A DNA stretch of 53,412 nucleotides from assembly GCA_029859385.1 (NCBI GenBank), contig JAOUDF010000001.1, positions 1 through 53,412 of the forward strand. Reading direction: 5' to 3'. This stretch comes from Nitrospirota bacterium. Lineage in GTDB: Bacteria; Nitrospirota; JAOUDF01. The notes under the pieces are model-generated. The model was given only the letters and a program-made list of their open reading frames with translations. It did not search any database and was not told the origin of the DNA. Positions 42,246 through 50,403 of the stretch are shown piece by piece (within the stretch, counting starts at the first letter, position 1; every line of letters begins with the position of its first letter). Position numbers and translations under genes: made by a program.

Positions 42246-42716
42246 ATGGAGAGGACCGGAATCAGCCGCAACAGCGGGCTGACGCTTATCGAACTGGTGG
42301 TCGTCGTGGCGGTGCTGAGTATCCTGGCCGCCGTTGCGCTGCCGGTGGCCAAGGCCACGGTAAAGCGGACCAAGGAGATAGAGCTGCGCCGCACCTTGCG
42401 GGAGATGCGCACCGCCATCGACGAGTACAAGAAGTTCTACGATGAAAAGAAGATTTCCCAGATTTCGGGCGGCACCGGCTATCCCAAGGACCTCGATACG
42501 CTGGTGCAGGGTGTGGACATTGTGGGACAGGTGAATCTGAAGAAGAAGTTTCTCAGAAGGATCCCGCCCGATCCCATAACCGGTACGACCGAGTGGGGGA
42601 TGCGGTCGTACGCCGATGCCCCCGACTCAACGGCATGGGGGGGGGAGGATGTCTATGACATCTACACCACCAGCGAGGAAACGGCCCTGGACGGCTCACA
42701 GTACAATACATGGTAA
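42246..42716 (+). CDS. Type II secretion pseudopilin (major-type)
   Basis: This 156-residue prepilin-like protein has a class III signal: cleavage is expected after Gly11 in NSGLTLIELVVVVAV, with Glu at +5 (Glu16). The hydrophobic helix runs to about residue 35 and a globular domain follows, including RTLREMRTAIDEYKKFYDEK and GTTEWGMRSY, like GspG. The protein ends in DGSQYNTW. The start lies 7 bp after the secretin stop. A REP-like repeat separates it from the next pseudopilin gene. Confidence 0.9.
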   Translation: MERTGISRNSGLTLIELVVVVAVLSILAAVALPVAKATVKRTKEIELRRTLREMRTAIDEYKKFYDEKKISQISGGTGYPKDLDTLVQGVDIVGQVNLKKKFLRRIPPDPITGTTEWGMRSYADAPDSTAWGGEDVYDIYTTSEETALDGSQYNTW

Positions 42717-42736
42717 TGCTCTGGACGCGATCGGTT

Positions 42737-42814
42737 GTCATTCCGGCGAAAGCCGGAATCCAGCCTTCCCGAGTATCACAAGGCTACTGGACACCGGTTT
42801 TCACCGGTGTGACG
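42737..42814 (+). repeat. REP-like double palindrome, copy 2
   Basis: GTCATTCCGGCGAAAGCCGG (42737-42756, continuing AATCCAG) and CTGGACACCGGTTTTCACCG (42787-42806, continuing GTGTGACG) form two hairpins about 25 bp apart. Its reverse complement matches copy 1 at 13658-13737 in both arms, while the spacer differs. It occupies most of the 120-bp gap between two pseudopilin genes. Confidence 0.85.
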
Positions 42815-42836
42815 TCTTTTACGAAACTATATTGAT

Positions 42837-43223
42837 ATGACACCATTAAATAAAAACCAGCGCGGTTTTACGCTTCTCGAACTGATGATCGTCATCGCCA
42901 TCGTGGGTATTCTGGTGACGCTGGCCGTCCCCAGTTTCAGGACGGCGACGATAAAGGCTCGCGAGGCGGTCCTCAAGGAAGACCTCTACGTCATAAGGAG
43001 CGTCATCGACCAGTATTACGCCGATAATGGCACCTATCCCCCCACTCTCCAGGACCTTGTGGCCAAACAGTACCTCAGAAGCATTCCCATTGACCCGTTT
43101 ACCTCGTCTGCAAGCACGTGGGAGGAGGTCATCGATACGGCGGCGGAAACGTCCGGGGTGTTCGATGTCAAGAGCGGCTCGGACAAGGTCGGTCTCAATG
43201 GCGTACCCTACAGGGAATGGTAG
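42837..43223 (+). CDS. Type II secretion pseudopilin (GspG/OxpG-like)
   Basis: The 128-residue protein starts MTPLNKNQRGFTLLELMIVI, with cleavage expected after Gly10 and Glu at +5 (Glu15). The globular part contains LYVIRSVIDQYYADNGTYPP, LQDLVAKQYLRSIPIDPFT and ends GVPYREW, as GspG-type pseudopilins with a C-terminal calcium-binding loop do. Geobacter OxpG lies in a comparable operon, but orthology cannot be settled here. The next gene overlaps its end by 26 bp. Confidence 0.9.
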   Translation: MTPLNKNQRGFTLLELMIVIAIVGILVTLAVPSFRTATIKAREAVLKEDLYVIRSVIDQYYADNGTYPPTLQDLVAKQYLRSIPIDPFTSSASTWEEVIDTAAETSGVFDVKSGSDKVGLNGVPYREW

Positions 43224-43809
43224 GCCGGGGCGTCTGCCCTGGATTTCATATCTCAAATTTCATACCTCAGATTTTTGCCTGGACAATCGCGGCTTCACCT
43301 TTGTCGCGCTGGCCGTCATCATCTTCATCATGGGGATATCCCTCCTCGCGGTAAGGCCCACCTGGACCGTGATCATGAAGATAGAGAAGGAGCAGGAGCT
43401 TCTCTATGTCGGAAAGGCGTTCAAGGATGCCATAAAGCGCTATCATGATGCCGGCCCACCCAACAACAAGACATTGCCTGCGCGCCTGGAAGACCTCCTC
43501 AGCGATCCCCGTTCACCAAGCGCGAAAAAATATCTGCGGAAGATATATCGCGACCCCATGACGGGCGAGGACGACTGGGTCGTGGTGATGGACGGGGCCC
43601 AGCGCATAAGGGGTATCCACAGCCGCAGCGAGGAGGAGCCCTTCAAGCAGGACCACTTCCCCGACGAATTTCAGCAGTTTGCCAACAAGAAGAAATACAG
43701 CGAGTGGGTGTTCGAGTATAATCCCGTGCCGGCCGGGACAACGACCGGCCAGGGTCAGTCGACGGCTACCGGAAATCTGACCACGCAAACCTCTCCCTCA
43801 TCGCAGTAA
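43198..43809 (+). CDS. Pseudopilin-like protein lacking Glu5
   Basis: The ATG at 43198 is the only good start in frame near the helix and gives 203 residues with a 32-residue leader. Cleavage would be after Gly32 in NRGFTFVALAVIIFIMGI, but the +5 residue is Ala37 where Glu is usual. Loss of Glu5 is known in the tip pseudopilin GspK. The soluble part has KDAIKRYHDAGPPNNKTLPA and LEDLLSDPRSPSAKKYLRKI. The C-terminal about 25 residues (TTTGQGQSTATGNLTTQTSP) are low-complexity. Part of the leader is encoded by a short direct repeat, so the true start is uncertain. Confidence 0.75.
   Translation: MAYPTGNGRPGRLPWISYLKFHTSDFCLDNRGFTFVALAVIIFIMGISLLAVRPTWTVIMKIEKEQELLYVGKAFKDAIKRYHDAGPPNNKTLPARLEDLLSDPRSPSAKKYLRKIYRDPMTGEDDWVVVMDGAQRIRGIHSRSEEEPFKQDHFPDEFQQFANKKKYSEWVFEYNPVPAGTTTGQGQSTATGNLTTQTSPSSQ
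43243..43270 (+). repeat. Two-copy 14-bp direct repeat inside the pseudopilin leader
   Basis: ATTTCATATCTCAA (43243-43256) is followed at once by ATTTCATACCTCAG (43257-43270), two mismatches apart. It lies in the leader-coding part of the third pseudopilin gene, just after the previous stop, and looks like intergenic sequence now read as coding. Confidence 0.6.
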
Positions 43810-43868
43810 TCACGGCGGAATCCACTTTCTCAAGAAGTTATAGTTTCATATCTCCCAAAGGGAGTTCT

Positions 43869-43900
43869 GTCATTCCGGCGAAAGCCGGAATCCAGTCTTC
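43869..43900 (+). repeat. REP-like repeat, half copy
   Basis: GTCATTCCGGCGAAAGCCGG (43869-43888, continuing AATCCAGTCTTC) matches the first arm of the two complete copies. The second arm (CACCGG-type hairpin) is missing from the sequence that follows. Confidence 0.8.
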
Positions 43901-44098
43901 TTGTCTAACTGCTGGGTCATAGGATATCGGTTTGCGCTGATGTCGCGGCCTTTTGCGGGGACGAGAAGATTTGTCGAAAAAAGTTCTTGACTCCGATTGC
44001 CCCCATTCTTTAATCTGCCCGTTAACTTTGCTTAACGCTTTGGTCCGGTAGCTCAACCACACAAACAGAGGTACGATTGTTTATAACTTCAGGTGGAT

Positions 44099-44178
44099 AG
44101 GCTGAAGACTGAAGGTTGAAGGAAAACCGCGTGCTTTCAGGTTCTAGCCTTCAGTCTTCGGCCTTCAGCCTTCAGCCT
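44099..44178. repeat. Inverted repeat of CTTCAG words before the RHS gene
   Basis: GAAGACTGAAGG (44104-44115) is perfectly complementary to CCTTCAGTCTTC (44148-44159). AGGCTGAAG at 44099 is also complementary to the CTTCAGCCT units that run on to about 44178. It is a simple-word repeat that could form a long hairpin about 25 bp before the RHS start. Confidence 0.7.
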
Positions 44179-44203
44179 GACCTAACCCCCCGCGAGGTCC
44201 GCT

Positions 44204-47200
44204 ATGCTCCAACGCTCAGCATTCCGGAAGTCCCTGCTTGTAACTGTCTCATCATTCGTTCTTCTGGCATCGACCGCTTTCGCCGACGTAGCACCCGTAA
44301 CCGTCTCTTCCGTCCAGTCCTCCGCCAACACCGGCGCGGCGGCCACCAGCATACCCATCGACGTGCCTCCGGGGCGCAAAGGCATTCAGCCGAATCTCGC
44401 GCTTACCTATAATTCCAACAGCCCCAACGGCTGGCTTGGGGTGGGGTGGAGCCTCGACATGGGCGCCATTCAGCGGTCCACCAAGCGGGGGGTCAGCTAT
44501 AGCGCTAACGACTATGTTTTTACCTCGGGCGGTGGTTCGTCTGAACTTGTGGCGCGTGGGGATTGGGGCAGCAACTACTACGGCGCGAAGAGCGAAGGGG
44601 CGTTTTCGAAATACTATTACGATTCATCCACCGGCGGCTGGGTCGTTACCACCAAAGACGGCACCAAGTACTACTACGGCACGACCGCTGCGTCACGGCA
44701 GGACAGCGCGCTTGGCGTGTTCAAGTGGAGCCTCGACAAGGTGGTGGATACCAACGGCAACTACATGACGGTGAGTTACTGGAAGGACCAGGGGGAGATA
44801 TACCTCGACCGGATTGATTACACGGGGAATGGTGGGGTAAGCCCGACGAATTATGTGAAGTTTTATCGAGAGGCGAGGACTGATGCGCCAGCCATGTATG
44901 GAAGTGGCTCTAGCGTCAAAACTGCCTATCGCTTGAAGACAATTGATATTGTGGCGAGTGGAAGCAGGGTACACGTCACTACGTTGTCATATGTAAATAG
45001 CGGGACATCAAATGTTTCTCTCCTGCTTGGTGTGCAGCATTTCGGTGAAGATGCAACAATAGATGCAGGCGGTACGGTAACAAGTGGTTCTTCCTTGCCG
45101 GCGACAAGCGTTGCAAATCACACCGCTGTCAATGGTTCATACACTGGTTGGAAGTTTCCCTATATTCTCAGGTCGGTCTGCTCGCCATATGTGGGGGATT
45201 TTAATGGTGATGGTAAAGCTGATGTATTAAGAGCGTGTGATGATCCTAATGATAACTATGTATTCCTCTCAACTGGCACTGGCATTACACCCGGCTGGCC
45301 GTTTAATTATAATCTTCGGGCGTCCAGCGTGCCTTATCTAGGTGATTTTAACGGTGATGGGAAAACTGATGTTCTAAGGGTCCATGACAATCCGGCATAC
45401 AACTATGTGTTTCTTTCGACAGGCAGCGGGTTTGATCTCACGCTCAACTGGCCGTTTAATTATAATTTGAAAACAGGCTGTGAAGGTCGCCTGGGTGATT
45501 TCAACGGAGACGGTAAGACAGATGTGCTGCGGGCTTGCGACAATGCAGCTTCAAATTATGTATTTTTGTCCACAGGCAGCAGCTTTGTTGAAGGCTGGCC
45601 GTTTGGCTATAATCTTCGGGCAGCCAGCGTGCCTTATCTAGGTGATTTTAACGGTGATGGGAAAACTGATGTTCTAAGGGTGCATGACAATCCTGCGTAC
45701 AATTATGTGTTTCTTTCAACGGGCAGCGGGTTCGATCTCACGCTCAACTGGCCGTTTAATTATAATATGAAAACAGGCTGTGAAGGTCATTTGGGTGATT
45801 TCAACGGAGACGGCAAGACGGATGTGCTCAGGGCTTGCGACAATGCAGCTTCAAATTATGTATTTTTGTCCTCGGGCAGCCGCTTTATTGAAGGCTGGCC
45901 GTTTAATTATAATCTTCGGGCGTCCAGCGTGCCGTACCTGGGTGACTTCAACGGAGATGGAAAGACGGATGTTTTGCGTGCACATGACAATCCTGCATAC
46001 AACTATGTGTTTCTTTCAACGGGCAACGGGTTTGATCTTTCGCTCAATTGGTCGTTCAATCGTGATATTAAAACAACCTGTCTTCCGTATTTAGGTGATT
46101 TCAATGGTGAGGGTAAGGTTGATGTACTTAGGGCTTGCGCTAATGCATGGTTGAATGATGTCTGGTTGTCAACACCATCTGTAACAGACTTAATCTCCAC
46201 CCTCACCAACGGCCAAGGCGCCACCACCACCATCACCTATAAGCCTTCATCGTCCTACACCAACGGCCTGCTCCCCTTCATCGTCCAGACCGTGCAATCC
46301 ATCGCTGTCAACGACGGCAACGGCAACACCTCCACCACCAACTACACCTATTCCGGCGGCCAGTACGACCCCACCGACCGCGAGTTCCGCGGCTTCAGTT
46401 ACGTAAAGGCCACCGCGCCCAACGGCGCCACCACCGAGACCTGGTTCAAGCAGGACGCAGTATACAAGGGGCTGCCCTACGACCAGATCGTCAAGGACTC
46501 ATCGGGCAACACCTACAGCCGCACGGTGAACAGCTATCTCTCAACCACGCCCTACACCGGCGTCAGTTTCCCGTATCTTTCCCAGCGTGATGACTACGTT
46601 TACGACGGCGGCACGACCTACAAGCGCCTCACCACCGGCTTCACCTACGACAGCTACGGCAACCTCACCCGCAAGTACCACTACGGCGATGCGGCCGTAT
46701 CCGGCGACGAGCGGGACGAGAACACCGAGTATAGCTACGACACCGCCAACTGGATCGTCTCACTACCCAGCCACAGCTGGGTGCTCGACTCCGGCGGGGT
46801 AAAGAAGGCCGAAGGCTGGTTTGCCTATGATGTAAAAGGCAACCTCCTCACCGAGACCCGCTGGTTAAGCGGCGGCGCCAATCCGGTGACCACCTACACC
46901 TACGACAGCTACGGCAACCGCGCAACGGTGAAGGACGCCAAAAACAATACCACCACCATCGCCTACGACACCGTTGCCCAGACCTACCCTGTAACCATCA
47001 CCAATGCCCTGGGGCATTCGGCCACCAAGACCTATGATTACCGCTACGGCAAGCCCCTCACCGAGACCGACGCCAACGGCAACAGCACGTCGTACACCTA
47101 CGACGTCTTCGGCCGGGCAACCAGGGTCACCGGCCCGCTGGATTCCGGCTCCACCTACGGTACCGTGACTTACTCCTACGATAACTTCGGCACCGTCGGC

Positions 47201-49912
47201 AGCCAGAGGGTAACCACCTACGCCACCGAGCAGAGCGGAACATCAAACGTCATCTGGAGCGAGAGCTACTTCGACGGCCTCGGCCGCACCTTCAAGACCC
47301 GCAAAGAAGGCCCCGACAGCAAGGTAATCGTAAGCCAGAATACCTTTGACCAGCGCGGCCTCGTCACCGCCAAGTCGCTGCCCTACTTCGAAGGGCAGGA
47401 GACCGCCCGCTGGACCACCTTTACCTACGACGCCGTAGGCCGGGCAACCCGGGCCACCAATCCCGACGCCACCTATGCCACCACCGCCTACGACAAAGGC
47501 CGCACCACCATCATCAACGCCAACGGTCAGCAGAAGGTGGAAGAGAAAGACGTCTACGGCAGGCTGGTAAAGGTGGAGGAGTATAACGGCGGCTCGCTCT
47601 ACGCCACCACCAATTACCAGTACGACGTAATGGGTAACCTCAGAGGCACCACCGACGCCAAGGGCAACCAGAGCGTCATCAACTACGACACCCTGGGCAG
47701 AAAGACCTCCATGAACGACCCCGACATGGGAAGCTGGACCTACGCCTACGATGCCAACGGCAACCTCACCACCCAGACCGACGCCAAGGGCCAGACCATC
47801 ACCTTTGCCTACGACGCGCTCAATCGCATAACCCTTAAGGATTACCCCGCCGGGGCCGGTACCGACGCCGTCTACACCTACGACGAAACCACCTCCACCA
47901 ACGGCAAGGGCAGGCTCACCACCCTCACCGACGCATCCGGAACCAGCAAGTACTGGTACGACGCCATGGGCCGGGCCACCAAAAGCACCCGCACCATCGA
48001 CAGCGTAGCCTACACCACCGAGACCACCTACGACGCCCTGTCGCGCATCACCAGCGTCAAGTACCCCGACAACGAGACCGTCACCTACAGCTACGACACC
48101 GGCGGCAACCTCTCACAGATAGGGAGCTACGGCACCTACGCAGGCTACAACGCCCTCGGCCAGGCAAGCACCATCACCTACGCCAACGGCGTCACCACCA
48201 CCTACCAGTATCTCAGCACCAACAACCGACTCTACAGCATCACCACGGGCATCGGTACCCGGGGGCTCATGAACACCAGCTACGCTTACGACAACGTCGG
48301 CAACATCCTCGGCATCACCGACTACCTCGACAGCGGCAGAAACCAGACCTTCGGCTACGACCACCTCAACCGCCTCACCCAGGCCGCCAGCACCGCCTAC
48401 GGCACGCTAAGCTATGGGTATAACGAGATCGGCAACATGACCGCCAAGGAAGGGGTAATCTACACCTATCCCGCAAACGGCAGCGCCCGGCCCCACGCCG
48501 TCACCGCCACCTCCGACGGCAAGAGCTACGCCTACGACAACAACGGCAACATGACCACCGACGGCCTGCGGACCATCGCCTACGACTACGACAACATGCC
48601 GTCGTCCGTAACCCTTGGCGCAACCACCACCAGCTTCGTCTACGACGCCTCGGGCCAGCGGGTAAAGAAGATCACGCCGACCGCCACCACCGTCTACGTC
48701 GGCAAGCTCTACGAGTGCGTGGGTACAAGCTGCACCAAGTACATAATGGCAAACGGCAACAAGCTGGCGTGGAAGAACAGCGCGGGCACCTTCTACTACC
48801 ATCAGGACCACCTGGGCTCCAGCCGGGTCATCACCGACGCCAGCGGCACCAAGGCCGAGGAGATCACCTACCTGCCCTACGGCGCCACCCTCACCGACAG
48901 CGGCAACGGCACGGTATCGGTGGAGCACCGCTTCACCTCGCAGGCGTACGATGCCGAGACGGGGCTTTACTACTACAATGCGAGGTACTACAATCCGGGG
49001 CTGGGGAGGTTTGTGAGTGCGGATAGTATTGTGCCCGACCCTGAAGACCCGCAGGCGTTTAACCGGTACAGCTATACGCTGAACAACCCGGTGATTTATA
49101 CTGATCCGACGGGGAATGCGACTGAGTTCTACGCGACGGTTTCGCAGACAGCTTATAGTGGTTCGAGTATCTCGATCAGTTCAAGCTCGTCTTGGTTCTA
49201 TACCCCGAGCTTTTACAGGCCTGCACCGGCACCTGCAACGAAGCCAGCCCCAAAACCAGCACCAGCGCCTGCGCGGAGCAGTAACGTTGCAAGCACTGTC
49301 GGGAACAGCTATAGTAATTTCTCTCTGCCGACGCCGGTTGTAAATTCGATAAGCGGCCTTGTAAATAATGTGCTCATTCCTGTCGGGAGCGCGGTTATTC
49401 CGGGCTGGGGCGCCTATGACGAGTTTTCGGAAGGCAATTACCTTTATGGCCTGTTCTCCCTTGGAACAGATCTGCCTATATTTAAGCCGGCAAAGTGGCT
49501 AGTAAAAGGTGCAGGTGCTGTCGGGGATGCAATAAAGGGCGCAAATAGGTTTGCGACTCGGCCAGGTGAGGCCGTATTCTGGTCAGGCATTCGGAATGGT
49601 GATGTAGCCGCTTCAAAATGGGTTGCTCAACACGGAGGCGCAACCCTTGAGACAACAGTGGCTGCTCGCGGAATCGAATTACCCGTTTGGGATCCGAGTA
49701 GTCCAACGGTAGTTGACGCTTGGCGACAGGCGTCTAAGACCTTTGCGACTGGGGCGAGTGGGAATGTACGCGTCCTACAGACAGATTATGTCCGCATAAA
49801 TTCGGCGTGGGCAGAGGTTGAGTTTCCTGCGCTTAAAGCCAATCCGAACGTGACCTCAATTAGAGCGGTAAACCCGGAGACCGGCGTGGAGACGTTGTTA
49901 TGGTCGAAGTAA
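44204..49912 (+). CDS. SpvB/FG-GAP/RHS polymorphic toxin with CD38-like C-terminal domain
   Basis: This 1902-residue protein has a Sec signal peptide (1-27, ending STAFA). An SpvB-like domain (about 30-300, with GWLGVGWSLDMGAIQRS) is followed by seven FG-GAP/VCBS repeats with DFNGDGK calcium loops (329-659). A Tc-toxin-middle-like part and many RHS/YD repeats (about 700-1590) lead to the RHS core end (ARYYNPGLGRFVSADSIV, then NRYSYTLNNP and DPTG near 1635). After a Pro/Ala linker and a hydrophobic pre-toxin segment comes a tip (about 1780-1902). In it FWSG (W1793), TLE (E1816), W1840 and VEF (E1873) match the order and rough spacing of W125, E146, W189 and E226 of human CD38. It overlaps a putative immunity gene by 13 bp. 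No T6SS gene is nearby. The ADP-ribosyl cyclase/NAD glycohydrolase call is inference. Confidence 0.88.
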   Translation: MLQRSAFRKSLLVTVSSFVLLASTAFADVAPVTVSSVQSSANTGAAATSIPIDVPPGRKGIQPNLALTYNSNSPNGWLGVGWSLDMGAIQRSTKRGVSYSANDYVFTSGGGSSELVARGDWGSNYYGAKSEGAFSKYYYDSSTGGWVVTTKDGTKYYYGTTAASRQDSALGVFKWSLDKVVDTNGNYMTVSYWKDQGEIYLDRIDYTGNGGVSPTNYVKFYREARTDAPAMYGSGSSVKTAYRLKTIDIVASGSRVHVTTLSYVNSGTSNVSLLLGVQHFGEDATIDAGGTVTSGSSLPATSVANHTAVNGSYTGWKFPYILRSVCSPYVGDFNGDGKADVLRACDDPNDNYVFLSTGTGITPGWPFNYNLRASSVPYLGDFNGDGKTDVLRVHDNPAYNYVFLSTGSGFDLTLNWPFNYNLKTGCEGRLGDFNGDGKTDVLRACDNAASNYVFLSTGSSFVEGWPFGYNLRAASVPYLGDFNGDGKTDVLRVHDNPAYNYVFLSTGSGFDLTLNWPFNYNMKTGCEGHLGDFNGDGKTDVLRACDNAASNYVFLSSGSRFIEGWPFNYNLRASSVPYLGDFNGDGKTDVLRAHDNPAYNYVFLSTGNGFDLSLNWSFNRDIKTTCLPYLGDFNGEGKVDVLRACANAWLNDVWLSTPSVTDLISTLTNGQGATTTITYKPSSSYTNGLLPFIVQTVQSIAVNDGNGNTSTTNYTYSGGQYDPTDREFRGFSYVKATAPNGATTETWFKQDAVYKGLPYDQIVKDSSGNTYSRTVNSYLSTTPYTGVSFPYLSQRDDYVYDGGTTYKRLTTGFTYDSYGNLTRKYHYGDAAVSGDERDENTEYSYDTANWIVSLPSHSWVLDSGGVKKAEGWFAYDVKGNLLTETRWLSGGANPVTTYTYDSYGNRATVKDAKNNTTTIAYDTVAQTYPVTITNALGHSATKTYDYRYGKPLTETDANGNSTSYTYDVFGRATRVTGPLDSGSTYGTVTYSYDNFGTVGSQRVTTYATEQSGTSNVIWSESYFDGLGRTFKTRKEGPDSKVIVSQNTFDQRGLVTAKSLPYFEGQETARWTTFTYDAVGRATRATNPDATYATTAYDKGRTTIINANGQQKVEEKDVYGRLVKVEEYNGGSLYATTNYQYDVMGNLRGTTDAKGNQSVINYDTLGRKTSMNDPDMGSWTYAYDANGNLTTQTDAKGQTITFAYDALNRITLKDYPAGAGTDAVYTYDETTSTNGKGRLTTLTDASGTSKYWYDAMGRATKSTRTIDSVAYTTETTYDALSRITSVKYPDNETVTYSYDTGGNLSQIGSYGTYAGYNALGQASTITYANGVTTTYQYLSTNNRLYSITTGIGTRGLMNTSYAYDNVGNILGITDYLDSGRNQTFGYDHLNRLTQAASTAYGTLSYGYNEIGNMTAKEGVIYTYPANGSARPHAVTATSDGKSYAYDNNGNMTTDGLRTIAYDYDNMPSSVTLGATTTSFVYDASGQRVKKITPTATTVYVGKLYECVGTSCTKYIMANGNKLAWKNSAGTFYYHQDHLGSSRVITDASGTKAEEITYLPYGATLTDSGNGTVSVEHRFTSQAYDAETGLYYYNARYYNPGLGRFVSADSIVPDPEDPQAFNRYSYTLNNPVIYTDPTGNATEFYATVSQTAYSGSSISISSSSSWFYTPSFYRPAPAPATKPAPKPAPAPARSSNVASTVGNSYSNFSLPTPVVNSISGLVNNVLIPVGSAVIPGWGAYDEFSEGNYLYGLFSLGTDLPIFKPAKWLVKGAGAVGDAIKGANRFATRPGEAVFWSGIRNGDVAASKWVAQHGGATLETTVAARGIELPVWDPSSPTVVDAWRQASKTFATGASGNVRVLQTDYVRINSAWAEVEFPALKANPNVTSIRAVNPETGVETLLWSK
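45301..46180 (+). repeat. 300-bp tandem repeats encoding FG-GAP units
   Basis: Segments beginning near 45332, 45632 and 45932 repeat almost exactly at a 300-bp period, about 2.9 copies. Each contains two FG-GAP units, one with DVLRVHDNPAYNYVF and one with DVLRACDNAASNYVF. The last unit is degenerate (DFNGEGK). The DNA here is visibly more A/T-rich than the rest of the RHS gene. Confidence 0.9.
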
Positions 49913-50217
49913 ATAGTTTGAAATCACCTCAACTTGTTGAAGCTATCGTCGTTTGGACAGGTTGGGGCAGGGCTCAGATGCCGAGTCGTGATGATGCGCG
50001 GCTGGTAGATCATTTCGGCGCGGATGTTGCGACCAAACTGCTGCCGATAATCAAGGCATTGGAGGACGATTTTTATTCGTCCAACGCGCGATTTATTGCG
50101 AGCGATATTGCGGAAATGGAGAAACTGGCGGCGGCGCAATTTAGGCAGAAACAGCCGGAAGTCGCCGAAGAAATCGTTAAAGCTTTTTCGTGGTGCTATA
50201 CTTTTGACTTCAGGTAG
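49900..50217 (+). CDS. Putative cognate immunity protein of the RHS toxin
   Basis: This 105-residue, mostly helical acidic protein belongs to no family I recognise (MVEVNSLKSPQLVEAIVVWT at the start; ARLVDHFGADVATKLLPIIK in the middle). It has no signal peptide or membrane segment, as expected for a cytoplasmic inhibitor. Its ATG lies inside the last codons of the RHS gene (13-bp overlap), so the two are coupled. Small unrelated genes in exactly this position are usually immunity genes of polymorphic toxins. That assignment is from context only. Confidence 0.7.
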   Translation: MVEVNSLKSPQLVEAIVVWTGWGRAQMPSRDDARLVDHFGADVATKLLPIIKALEDDFYSSNARFIASDIAEMEKLAAAQFRQKQPEVAEEIVKAFSWCYTFDFR

Positions 50218-50244
50218 GGGGTGGCTATGGGAGGTCTCTGGGAA

Positions 50245-50272
50245 GGCTCTGGGGTCACCCATTAGGTGCCCC
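50245..50272 (+). repeat. REP-like hairpin with prefix shared with the transposase left end
   Basis: GGCTCTGGGGTCA (50245-50257) recurs exactly at 50398-50410, where it runs into the left inverted repeat of the transposase element. Here GGGG-T-CACC (50251-50259) pairs with GGTG-CCCC (50265-50272) around a short loop with one bulged T. Confidence 0.65.
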
Positions 50273-50347
50273 CTGTCAAGAGCACAAATTACCACTGTAG
50301 CCAGGCAGGAAGTCAATGGGGACGTTGTTACCGAATGACACTAACTC

Positions 50348-50376
50348 TTGACATCCAGCCAAGGGAGTTGTAGATT
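50348..50376 (+). promoter_or_regulatory. Sigma-70-like promoter upstream of the transposase
   Basis: TTGACA (50348-50353) is a perfect -35 box. TAGATT (50371-50376) follows after exactly 17 bp and matches TATAAT at 4 of 6 positions. It lies outside the left inverted repeat, so expression of the transposase might depend on the host flank. Confidence 0.55.
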
Positions 50377-50403
50377 CGGCCCATGCCACGCCAAGCCGGC
50401 TCT

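Larger units (their letters stand above)
43810..44203. other. Gene-free gap between the pseudopilin operon and the RHS gene
   Basis: I find no supported gene. The gap holds a half REP-like repeat (43869-43900) and an inverted repeat built from CTTCAG words (44099-44178), both listed separately. No clear promoter or T-run terminator is visible. Confidence 0.6.

Noticed and set aside
44041..44080. tRNA-like fragment containing CCGGTAGCTCAACC
   Set aside because: No acceptor stem partner, anticodon arm or GTTCGA loop follows, so it is not a tRNA.
45188..46180. Regular repeats considered as a CRISPR array
   Set aside because: The period is 150/300 bp, the repeats are in frame and encode FG-GAP units, with no spacers.
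44204..49912. Type VI secretion effector for the RHS protein
   Set aside because: No PAAR domain, EagR, VgrG or Hcp is present, and the protein has a Sec signal peptide. Not excluded, but unsupported here.
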